Below, in pieces: positions 1-6,774 of a DNA stretch of 22,166 bases (position 1 is the stretch's first letter; every line of letters begins with the position of its first letter). Under the pieces are notes generated by a model. That model was not told the origin of the DNA. It worked only from the letters and a program-made list of their open reading frames with translations, and made no database searches. The stretch lies in the NCBI GenBank assembly GCA_045538735.1, contig JAZSRY010000002.1, positions 1 through 22,166 of the forward strand, written 5' to 3'. The stretch is from SIG459 sp045538735 (lineage in GTDB: Bacteria; Bacillota; Clostridia; Oscillospirales; Oscillospiraceae). Position numbers and translations under genes: made by a program.

Positions 1-1263
1 GGGGGCGGGGGAGCGAAGGGTGATTTTCGGCGCTTCCACGCGGGGAGGCAGTCTCTTTTCCTCTCCGAAAAGAGCCTTGCTCACATCACCCATGTTCAGC
101 CTCGTCTGCTGAGGGGGCGCACTGCGGGCAGGGGCTGCGGGGGCTTTCTGAGAGACGGGAGCCTTCTGAGAGGCGCGAAATTCCTCTGCGCTCATCTTTT
201 TATAGAAATCTGCCTTGGGGGCGATGGCTTTTTTGGTGGAGGGAGAGAGGCTTATCTCGGCGGTTTTGGCCTTGCCCGCCTCGCTTATTGTGCTGAGGAC
301 GGCATAGTAAACGCAGTCGAAAACCTTTTTCTCCTCGCTGAATTTAACCTCGCTCTTGGTGGGGTGGACATTCACATCCACCTTGCCGAAGCCCAGAGTG
401 ATATACAAAACGCAGGCGGGGAAGCGTCCCACCAGCATATTGTTCTTGAAAGCCTGCTCCAGTGCGGCCTGAATGGTAAGGGAGCGGAATGGGCGTCCGT
501 TTATGAAGAAAAACTGCATGGCGCGGTTGCCTCTGCAGGCGTGGGGAGCGGAGACAAAGCCCTCCACGGAAACGCCCTCGTCGCTGCCGCTGACGCTGAG
601 AAAGTTCTTGGCGGTATCTCTGCCCAGAAGGGAGTAGACGGCGCTTTCGCTGCGTCCGTCGCCGGGGGTGAAAAACTCCTCCTCGCCGTCGCGAATCATG
701 CGGACGCTTACTTCGGGGTGGCCCAGGGCGCAGCGCAGTGCGGCGCTGATGCAGGCGGAAGTTTCCGCTCTGTCGCTTTTCATAAACTTCAGTCTGGCGG
801 GGGTGTTATAGAAAAGGTCGCGGATTTCCATAGTGGTGCCCACGGGGCAGCCTATGGGTCCCATCTCCTCTATATCTCCTGCGCTGAGGGCAACGCGGGT
901 GCCTTCGGCGGCATCGGCGGTGCGGGTGCGCAGCTCTATGCGGGAAACGGAGGATATGGCGGCGAGAGCTTCGCCGCGGAAGCCCAGGGTGGCTATGGCC
1001 TCAAGACCCCGCTCATCGCGAAGCTTGCTTGTGGCATGGCGCAGAAAGGCAATGCCCGCGTCCTCGGGGCTCATTCCGCAGCCGTCATCGCTGACGCGGA
1101 TGAGCTTCATGCCGCCGCCGGCTATTTCAATGGTTATATTTTTTGCCCCCGCGTCGATGGAGTTTTCCGCAAGCTCTTTAACAACGCTGGCGGGGCGCTC
1201 AACAACTTCGCCTGCGGCAATCAGGTCCGCAACATGGGGGGAGAGTATATTTATAAGGGACAT
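1..1263 (-). CDS. mutL: DNA mismatch repair protein MutL (partial, C-terminus beyond window)
   Basis: MutL is the ATP-driven matchmaker of mismatch repair. It links MutS bound at a mismatch to the downstream excision steps. The visible 421 residues cover the GHKL ATPase domain and the transducer domain, and end in a proline/alanine-rich linker; the frame is open to the window edge. Clear motifs are ERPASVVKELAENSIDAGA (residues 22-40, with the ATP/Mg asparagine N34), VSDDGCGM near 57 and GFRGEAL near 95. The start ATG (1261-1263) has a GGAGG ribosome site complementary to 1271-1275, seven bases away. The C-terminal endonuclease/dimerisation domain usual in Firmicutes MutL is not in view, so its presence cannot be judged. 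The gene is divergent from miaB-mutS, whereas in many Firmicutes mutL follows mutS on the same strand (family knowledge). The family call is certain. Confidence 0.96.
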   Translation of the reverse strand, partial: MSLINILSPHVADLIAAGEVVERPASVVKELAENSIDAGAKNITIEIAGGGMKLIRVSDDGCGMSPEDAGIAFLRHATSKLRDERGLEAIATLGFRGEALAAISSVSRIELRTRTADAAEGTRVALSAGDIEEMGPIGCPVGTTMEIRDLFYNTPARLKFMKSDRAETSACISAALRCALGHPEVSVRMIRDGEEEFFTPGDGRSESAVYSLLGRDTAKNFLSVSGSDEGVSVEGFVSAPHACRGNRAMQFFFINGRPFRSLTIQAALEQAFKNNMLVGRFPACVLYITLGFGKVDVNVHPTKSEVKFSEEKKVFDCVYYAVLSTISEAGKAKTAEISLSPSTKKAIAPKADFYKKMSAEEFRASQKAPVSQKAPAAPARSAPPQQTRLNMGDVSKALFGEEKRLPPRVEAPKITLRSPAP

Positions 1264-1296
1264 AAAAATTCCTCCGAAGACACAAATCCAGTCTAC

Positions 1297-1302
1297 ATTA
1301 TA
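1297..1302 (-). promoter_or_regulatory. candidate -10 box for mutL
   Basis: The minus strand reads TATAAT here, about 34 bases before the mutL start codon. No good -35 is seen at 16-18 bases (the best is TGGCGT at 1320-1325), so this rests on the -10 alone. It lies beside the plus-strand miaB promoter, which would make the two promoters face-to-face and overlapping. Confidence 0.4.
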
Positions 1303-1313
1303 CTACATATACA

Positions 1314-1342
1314 TTGAAAACGCCATATAAAAATGCTATAAT
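1314..1342 (+). promoter_or_regulatory. sigma-A type promoter of the miaB-mutS unit
   Basis: TTGAAA (1314-1319), a 17-base spacer and a perfect TATAAT (1337-1342), preceded by TG at -15/-14 (an extended -10). Transcription should begin near 1349. That leaves a leader of about 30 bases before the miaB ATG at 1380. It also rules out the more upstream in-frame start at 1314, which lies inside the -35 box. Confidence 0.8.
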
Positions 1343-1379
1343 ACAATGTCTGATAATATCAAAAGGAAAATTTGCTTTT

Positions 1380-2798
1380 ATGCCATACGAAAGAATTGAA
1401 ATTGAAAAAGGCGAGATTGAGCGCCAGATTGCCCTTTGCCGCAAGCTGAAAGAGCGCTTCATCTCTCAGGGGCGCAAGGGCCTGCTGGCCTTTGTGGATA
1501 CCTACGGCTGCCAGCAGAACGAAAGCGACTCCGAGCGCCTTCGGGGCTACCTTGCGGAGATGGGCTGCGCCTTCACTTCCGACGAGGCGGAGGCGGACAT
1601 CATCGTCATCAACACCTGCGCTGTACGCGAGCACGCGGAGATGCGCATTCTAGGCAACGTTGGCGCCCTTAACCACACAAAAAAGGCCAAGCCCGATCAG
1701 ATCATCTGCATCTGCGGCTGCATGGTGCAGCAACAGCATATGTCCGACAAGGTGAAGCACTCCTATCCTATTGTTTCCCTCTGCTTCGGACCTCACGAGC
1801 TTTGGCGCTTCCCCGAGCTTCTGGAGCGCTATCTTGTGAAGAAAAAGAGAGTTTTCGCCACCGCTCCCCACGAGGGCTGCGTAACCGAGGGCGAGCCCAG
1901 AGTCCGCGACAGAGGCGTTAAGGCATGGATAAGCATAATGTATGGCTGCAACAACTTCTGCTCCTACTGCATAGTTCCCTATGTTCGAGGCAGAGAGCGT
2001 TCCCGCCGCCCCGAGGCCATTGTTGCGGAGGCAAGAGAGCTTATCGCGGCGGGCTACAAGGACATTACTCTCTTGGGTCAGAATGTGAACAGCTACGGCA
2101 AGGATCTTGATTGCGGCGTGGATTTCAGCGATCTTTTGAAAATGGTGAACGCCATTCCCGGAAAGTTCATTATCCGCTTTATGACAAGCCATCCCAAGGA
2201 CGCAACGGAAAAGCTTTTCAAAACCATGGCCGAGTGCGAAAAATGCTCCCATCACATCCATCTGCCCGTCCAGAGCGGCAATGACAGGGTGCTGAAGGCT
2301 ATGAACAGAGGCTATTCTTCCGCCGATTATCTTGAAAAGGTGCGTATCGCAAGGGAGTATATGAGCGACCTTGTGATCACCACGGATATGATAGTGGGCT
2401 TCCCCGGAGAGACAAACGAGGAATTTGAGGATACTCTCCGCCTTGTGGAGGCCGTTGGCTATGACAGTATGTTCACCTTCATATATTCCCGCAGAGAGGG
2501 TACCGTTGCGGCAAAGCTGCCTGATCCCATGACAAGGCAGGAAAAGCAGGTGAACTTTGATAAGCTTCTCGCCCTTGCAAACAGTCTGAGCCTTGAAAAG
2601 CACAGAGAGTATGTGGGCAAGAGCGTGGAGGTGCTTATCGACGGATACATTGAAGGGGAGCAGTTCCCCATCACAAGCCGCACAAAGGGCGGCCGCCTTG
2701 TCCATATGAAGGGGGATGCCTCCCTCGTGGGCGAGTTTAAGAAAGTTAAAATTACGGACAGTACCACATGGGCGCTGTTCGGAGAGTTGGAGGAATAA
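1380..2798 (+). CDS. miaB: tRNA-2-methylthio-N6-dimethylallyladenosine synthase MiaB
   Basis: Radical-SAM methylthiotransferase that adds a methylthio group to i6A at position 37 of tRNAs reading UNN codons. The 472-residue protein has the full domain order. The N-terminal UPF0004 domain holds three cluster cysteines, C44 (DTYGCQQNESDSE), C80 (INTCAVRE) and C114 (ICGCMVQ). The radical-SAM core holds CxxxCxxC at C190/C194/C197 (YGCNNFCSYC). A TRAM domain for RNA binding occupies the last 60 or so residues. The ATG at 1380 was chosen because a promoter ends at 1342 and AAAAGGA lies about 12 bases upstream; the longer frame from 1314 adds no conserved sequence. The DTYGCQQNESDSE and VPYVRGRERSR signatures favour MiaB over MtaB or RimO. 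It is the first gene of the unit, with the next start only 3 bases after its stop. Confidence 0.95.
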   Translation: MPYERIEIEKGEIERQIALCRKLKERFISQGRKGLLAFVDTYGCQQNESDSERLRGYLAEMGCAFTSDEAEADIIVINTCAVREHAEMRILGNVGALNHTKKAKPDQIICICGCMVQQQHMSDKVKHSYPIVSLCFGPHELWRFPELLERYLVKKKRVFATAPHEGCVTEGEPRVRDRGVKAWISIMYGCNNFCSYCIVPYVRGRERSRRPEAIVAEARELIAAGYKDITLLGQNVNSYGKDLDCGVDFSDLLKMVNAIPGKFIIRFMTSHPKDATEKLFKTMAECEKCSHHIHLPVQSGNDRVLKAMNRGYSSADYLEKVRIAREYMSDLVITTDMIVGFPGETNEEFEDTLRLVEAVGYDSMFTFIYSRREGTVAAKLPDPMTRQEKQVNFDKLLALANSLSLEKHREYVGKSVEVLIDGYIEGEQFPITSRTKGGRLVHMKGDASLVGEFKKVKITDSTTWALFGELEE

Positions 2799-2801
2799 AA
2801 T

Positions 2802-3158
2802 ATGACCGGAAGAGTTTGGCAGTTCGCAATACCCATTATTTTTCTTTTCTACGCATGGAAGCTCTATATAGGCAAGCCCGCCTTTAATGACAGCTTCGGT
2901 TTCCCTACCCGCAGAGCAAGAGAGAGCGAGGAAATCTGGAACTATGTTCAGAAGACCGCAGGCGCTGTCTGCTTCTTCATCGCAATTTTCGTCGCCATCA
3001 CCGCCTATGTTCTCCTTGTTATTTTCAAGGACAACATGACCGCCTACTGGGCTCAGATTGCCATTGAGATTATCTGTGTGGTTATCCTTGCGCCCATAGT
3101 CAATGCCTTCACCAACAAGAAGTTCCCCCCCAAGAAAAAGGGCGGCAAGAAGAAATAA
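2802..3158 (+). CDS. small SdpI-family (PF13630-like) membrane protein
   Basis: A 118-residue protein with about three membrane segments (roughly residues 6-23, 54-75 and 80-103) and a very basic tail (KKKGGKKK). Between segments 1 and 2 is FGFPTRRARESEEIW (32-46). It matches the pattern GxRTxxxxxsexxW typical of the C-terminal domain of SdpI, the Bacillus immunity/signalling protein for the toxin SdpC; here the usual GxRT reads GFPT followed by RR. That likeness is from recall, not a search. The gene starts 3 bases after miaB with GGAGG at the miaB end, and 30 bases precede mutS, so it is co-transcribed with mismatch-repair genes. No SdpC-like toxin is visible in the window. Function is unknown; an immunity role is not established. 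The gene itself is well supported, the family only moderately. Confidence 0.75.
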   Translation: MTGRVWQFAIPIIFLFYAWKLYIGKPAFNDSFGFPTRRARESEEIWNYVQKTAGAVCFFIAIFVAITAYVLLVIFKDNMTAYWAQIAIEIICVVILAPIVNAFTNKKFPPKKKGGKKK

Positions 3159-3188
3159 GAAAAGCAAAAGTCCTCACGGAGGTGTACC

Positions 3189-5786
3189 ATGGCGGAAATA
3201 ACCCCCATGAAACAGCAATACAATGAAATAAAGTCCCGCCACGAGGACTGCCTGCTCTTTTTCCGCCTCGGCGACTTCTACGAGATGTTCGACGAGGACG
3301 CGAAGCTGGCTTCCCGTGAGCTTGACCTTGCCCTCACTACCCGGGACAGAGGCAAGCCCGTGGAGGAGCAGACCCCCATGTGCGGCGTGCCTTACCACAG
3401 CGCAGAAGCCTATATAGGCCGCCTCATAGCCAAGGGCTACAAGGTTGCAATCTGCGAGCAGATGGAGGATCCCGCCCTTGTGAAGGGTCTTGTCACCAGA
3501 GATGTTGTCCGCATAATCTCCCCCGGCACCGTTACCGAAAGCAGCATGCTTGAGGAAGGCCGCAGCAACTATCTGGCCTCCGTCTATCTGGAGGGTAAGT
3601 TCGGCGCGGTGGCCTTCGCGGATATTTCCACCGGCGAATTTTGCGTAAGTGCCTTCGCAGAGGAGGCAGCAAGCCATATCGTCAACGAGCTTGGACGCTT
3701 TTCTCCCCGCGAGGCTGTCCTCAGCCCCGGTGCTTGGGAAAGCGGCGAGATAAACGATTTCCTCTCCCGCCGTCTGGATGCCCTTATGGAAAGAGGCGGA
3801 GAGAAGTTCGACTATATGGTCTCCGCAATGCGTGTCTGCGAGCAGTTTGAGGTGGAAAGCGTGGATGCTCTCGGCTTCGGCGGCGAGGAAGCTGCCGTAT
3901 GCGCCGCGGGCGCACTGCTCTCTTACATAATCGAGACCCAAAAATTCGACATCAGCCACATAAACTCCGTTGAAGTTTTCTCCGAAAACAAATATATGGA
4001 GCTGGATTACACCACCCTGCGCAATCTGGAGCTTACCGAATCTCTCCGCACGGGAGAGAAAAAGGGAAGCCTCCTTTGGGTGCTTGATCAGACCAAGACC
4101 CCCATGGGCGGCAGAATGCTCCGCAGCTGGGTGGAGCGTCCTCTTCTCAACCCCACCGCCATTCGCCGCCGTCTCAGCGCCGTTGAGGAGCTTTTCGGCG
4201 ACACGGTGAAGCGCAGCGAGCTTGTCTATCTCCTTAAAGACATAGGCGATATGCGCCGTCTGGGCGGCAAGGCGGTTTACGGCACCGCCAACGCCAAGGA
4301 TCTTCGCGCCCTTTGCAATTACTGCGCCATCCTGCCCGCCATCGCGGAACTTTTGAAGGGCAGCCGCAGCAAGGCTCTCGGAGAAATTGCGGAGATGGAC
4401 ACCCTTGCCGATATTTATGAGCTCATAGATACGGGCATTGACCTTGAGCCTCCCTTCTCCGTCCGCGAAGGCGGAATGATTCGCCTCGGCTATAACGAGG
4501 AAGTGGATTATCTCCGCTCCGTACGCGATAACGGCGCCGCCATGGTGCGCGCTCTTGAAGAGCGGGAGCGTGAGCGCACCGGCATCAAGAAGCTGAAGCT
4601 GGGCTATAACAAGGTCTTCGGATACTATATTGATGTTCCCCGCTCCGCAGGCGATGTGGCGCTGCCCGAGGAATATATCCGCAAGCAGACCCTCGTCAGC
4701 AACGAGCGTTATTTCACTCCCGAGCTGAAGGAGCTGGAAAACACCCTTCTCAATGCGGGAGACAGACTGGCCGCTCTTGAGTTCGAGCTTTTCACCAATA
4801 TCCGCATGGCGGTTGCCAACGAAGTGCTGAGAATTCAGCGCTCCGCAGATGCTGTTGCCGCCCTTGACTGCTTCTGCTCCCTTGCGGAGGTTGCCGTCCG
4901 CGGAGGCTACTGCATGCCCGAGGTTGACCTGAGTCGCTCCCTCCATATCGTGGGCGGCCGTCACCCCGTTGTTGAAAAGGCTCAGAGCAATGTGCTTTTC
5001 GTCCCCAACGATACCCTCCTCAATGACAGCGCCGACAGAGTTGCCATTGTGACAGGTCCCAATATGGCAGGTAAGAGCACCTATATGCGCCAGACCGCCA
5101 TCATCACCCTTATGGCTCAGATGGGCAGCTTTGTCCCCGCCAAAAGTGCCACTATCGGCGTTGTGGACAGAGTTTTCACCCGCATAGGCGCCAGCGACGA
5201 CCTTGCCGCAGGCCAGTCCACCTTTATGGTGGAGATGAGCGAGATGGCAAACATCCTCCGCTATGCCACCAATAAGAGCCTTCTCATTCTGGATGAGATC
5301 GGACGCGGCACAAGCACCTATGACGGAATGGCCATTGCCCGCGCCGTGCTGGAGCACTGCGCCGACCAGCGCAAGCTTGGGGCGAAGACCATGTTCGCCA
5401 CCCATTACCACGAGCTGAGCGCGCTGGAAGGCAGTCTTCCCGGAGTGCGCAACTATAATATCACCGCCAAAAAGCAGGGCGGAAAGCTTATCTTCCTCCG
5501 CAAGATAGTCCCCGGTGCCGCCGATGACAGCTACGGAATTGAGGTTGCCAAGCTGGCAGGCGTGCCCGACAGCGTCATCGCCAAGGCGAAGACCTATCTC
5601 CGTGAGCTTGAAAGCGAGGGGGCAGCCCCCAATGTTGAAAAAGCTGCCGCCGCCGACCAGATAAGCCTTATGGATGTGGGTGCCGATGAGGTGAGGGATG
5701 CCCTCCGCCGCCTCGACCCCAACAATATGACTCCGCTTGAGGCGCTTATGGCTCTCAGCGAGCTTAAGAAGAAAGTTGAACTTTGA
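3189..5786 (+). CDS. mutS: DNA mismatch repair protein MutS
   Basis: MutS recognises mismatches and small loops and recruits MutL. The 865-residue protein is full length for the family. The N-terminal mismatch-binding domain carries the Phe-x-Glu wedge in LGDFYEMF (F30, E32). Connector, lever and clamp domains follow. The C-terminal ABC-type ATPase has Walker A GPNMAGKST (623-631), Walker B LLILDE (D702, E703), the signature region around DDLAAGQSTFMVEMSEM, and ATHYHEL. The tail NNMTPLEALMALSELKKK is the usual MutS ending. The start ATG has GGAGG at 3178-3182, six bases upstream. This is MutS1 rather than MutS2, because domain I with FxE is present and there is no Smr domain. The stop overlaps the next start (TGATG), suggesting coupled translation. 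Confidence 0.98.
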   Translation: MAEITPMKQQYNEIKSRHEDCLLFFRLGDFYEMFDEDAKLASRELDLALTTRDRGKPVEEQTPMCGVPYHSAEAYIGRLIAKGYKVAICEQMEDPALVKGLVTRDVVRIISPGTVTESSMLEEGRSNYLASVYLEGKFGAVAFADISTGEFCVSAFAEEAASHIVNELGRFSPREAVLSPGAWESGEINDFLSRRLDALMERGGEKFDYMVSAMRVCEQFEVESVDALGFGGEEAAVCAAGALLSYIIETQKFDISHINSVEVFSENKYMELDYTTLRNLELTESLRTGEKKGSLLWVLDQTKTPMGGRMLRSWVERPLLNPTAIRRRLSAVEELFGDTVKRSELVYLLKDIGDMRRLGGKAVYGTANAKDLRALCNYCAILPAIAELLKGSRSKALGEIAEMDTLADIYELIDTGIDLEPPFSVREGGMIRLGYNEEVDYLRSVRDNGAAMVRALEERERERTGIKKLKLGYNKVFGYYIDVPRSAGDVALPEEYIRKQTLVSNERYFTPELKELENTLLNAGDRLAALEFELFTNIRMAVANEVLRIQRSADAVAALDCFCSLAEVAVRGGYCMPEVDLSRSLHIVGGRHPVVEKAQSNVLFVPNDTLLNDSADRVAIVTGPNMAGKSTYMRQTAIITLMAQMGSFVPAKSATIGVVDRVFTRIGASDDLAAGQSTFMVEMSEMANILRYATNKSLLILDEIGRGTSTYDGMAIARAVLEHCADQRKLGAKTMFATHYHELSALEGSLPGVRNYNITAKKQGGKLIFLRKIVPGAADDSYGIEVAKLAGVPDSVIAKAKTYLRELESEGAAPNVEKAAAADQISLMDVGADEVRDALRRLDPNNMTPLEALMALSELKKKVEL

Positions 5787-6496
5787 TGAAAAAACTTCCC
5801 CCTTTTGAAAATAAGATGAGTTGGGGTCGAACCCTCTTCGGCCTCATCTATCTGCCCATCCACCTTGTTGTGCTGCCCCTGCTGCTGCCTGCGGTGTTTA
5901 TGGGGCTGGGCATAAGCGACCTTGCGCAGATGAATGTGTATTACTACGCTTTCAGCGTGCTTGTGGTGCTGATAGTGTTCCTCCCTTACCTGAGGGCGAA
6001 TTTTGACCCTCTGGTGGAGAGATTTCTCCATTGTCTGCTGACTTTTTTCATGGCGCTGGGTATTTACTACATCGGAAATGTTGCGGTGAATCTCATCGTC
6101 CTCGGCTTCAGTTCCCAGTCCGGCAACCCCAATAACCAGCTGGTTACGGATCTGGCGGTTAATAACGGAGCCTTCCGGGCAGCGGCAATATTTATGGGTC
6201 CCATTGTGGAAGAGGTTCTCTTCCGCGGCGCCCTTTTCGGCGGTGTGCGGAGAAAGAGCAGAGTATGGGCCTATGTACTGAGCATGTTGATGTTCGCCCT
6301 TTGCCATGTCTGGCAGTATGTCATTATGGCTGCGGATTGGACCGTGTTTATCTATGTGCTCCAGTATCTGCCCCCGGCCTTTGCCCTTGCCTGGGCCTAT
6401 GAGCGCAGCAATAGCATCTGGGTGCCTATCGGCATGCATATGCTTATAAACGCAATGAGCCTTGCGGCGGCAGATGTGCTGGCCGAAATGGTTTGA
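5786..6496 (+). CDS. CPBP-family intramembrane metalloprotease (CAAX protease/Abi family)
   Basis: A 236-residue, multi-pass membrane protein with the three CPBP motifs: EExxxR at E142/E143...R147 (GPIVEEVLFRG), FxxxH at F170...H174 (FALCHVWQ), and a histidine/asparagine pair at H218 and N222 (GMHMLIN). Members cleave prenylated proteins, process peptides or confer bacteriocin immunity; which applies here cannot be told. The ATG at 5786 shares its A with the mutS stop TGA, so coupled translation is likely. A TTG one codon earlier (5783) and an ATG ten codons later are other possible starts. It is the last gene before a strong terminator. Its link with mismatch repair is probably only positional. 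Two genes of this unit (this one and the SdpI-like gene) belong to families with bacteriocin-immunity members. Confidence 0.9.
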   Translation: MKKLPPFENKMSWGRTLFGLIYLPIHLVVLPLLLPAVFMGLGISDLAQMNVYYYAFSVLVVLIVFLPYLRANFDPLVERFLHCLLTFFMALGIYYIGNVAVNLIVLGFSSQSGNPNNQLVTDLAVNNGAFRAAAIFMGPIVEEVLFRGALFGGVRRKSRVWAYVLSMLMFALCHVWQYVIMAADWTVFIYVLQYLPPAFALAWAYERSNSIWVPIGMHMLINAMSLAAADVLAEMV

Positions 6497-6499
6497 GAC

Positions 6500-6539
6500 A
6501 AAAAAGACCTTGTGTCCCATGGGACACAAGGTCTTTTTT
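6500..6539. terminator. perfect 40-bp palindromic terminator after the mutS unit
   Basis: A perfect inverted repeat of 40 bases centred between 6519 and 6520: an A6 run, GACCTTGTGTCCC and its exact complement, then a T6 run. It begins 3 bases after the CPBP protease stop. With A-run and T-run on opposite sides it could stop transcription from either direction. It also separates the plus-strand unit from the minus-strand unit that converges on it. Confidence 0.9.
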
Positions 6540-6560
6540 CTTACGGGCTGCGCAAAGAGC

Positions 6561-6580
6561 GGAACGGACAAAACCGTTCC
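6561..6580. repeat. short hairpin GGAACGG...CCGTTCC next to the repeat pair
   Basis: A seven-base stem (6561-6567 with 6574-6580) around the loop ACAAAA, followed by CTACGG. It sits 23 bases from the first repeat unit and probably belongs to the same intergenic element. It is not followed by a T-run, so it is not an obvious terminator. Confidence 0.5.
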
Positions 6581-6602
6581 CTACGGTTGGGCGAATGGTT
6601 AA

Positions 6603-6662
6603 GGCCCCCTTGTAAAGGGGGCTGTCTGCGAAGCAGACTGGGGGATTGTTTTTTTCAATCCC
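6603..6662 (-). repeat. intergenic hairpin repeat, unit 1
   Basis: Read on the minus strand the unit runs CAATCCC, CCAGTCTG, then two stems. Stem one is GTCTGC/GCAGAC (6624-6638). Stem two is GCCCCCTT/AAGGGGGC around a three-base loop (6604-6622). The same order of CAATCCC, stem one and stem two occurs at 6656-6708 and 17383-17437 with different stem bases. No coding potential is believable; translated frames read like repeat-derived low-quality peptides. Confidence 0.75.
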
Positions 6663-6708
6663 GACCTCTTTTGCCTGCGGCAAAATCCACCTCCCTTTGC
6701 AAGGGCGG
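6656..6708 (+). repeat. intergenic hairpin repeat, unit 2 (head-to-head with unit 1)
   Basis: Starts with CAATCCC (6656-6662). Stem one is TTTTGCC/GGCAAAA (6669-6685, loop TGC). Stem two is CCCTT/AAGGG extended by CC/GG across one mismatch (6690-6708). Its CAATCCC pairs with GGGATTG of unit 1 (6642-6648) around a T7 loop. The two units therefore form one larger inverted repeat of about 105 bases. Confidence 0.75.
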
Positions 6709-6736
6709 CTTTCAAAGCGGGGGGCGTAGCAAACAA

Positions 6737-6768
6737 AAAAACTTCCGCGATTTTTCGCGGAAGTTTTT
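6737..6768 (-). terminator. intrinsic terminator of the acyltransferase/DUF1846 unit
   Basis: A 14-base-pair stem (6737-6750 with 6755-6768, core ACTTCCGCGA) around four T, followed on the minus strand by a long T-run (complement of the A-run 6734-6740, with one interruption). It lies 7 bases past the DUF1846 stop codon. Confidence 0.88.
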
Positions 6769-6774
6769 ATCATA

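Noticed and set aside
364..1330. Plus-strand frames over the mutL region
   Set aside because: They are shadows of mutL, whose motifs and ribosome site are clear on the minus strand.
3174..5411. Long minus-strand open frame opposite mutS
   Set aside because: Same effect of codon choice; MutS motifs on the plus strand are complete.
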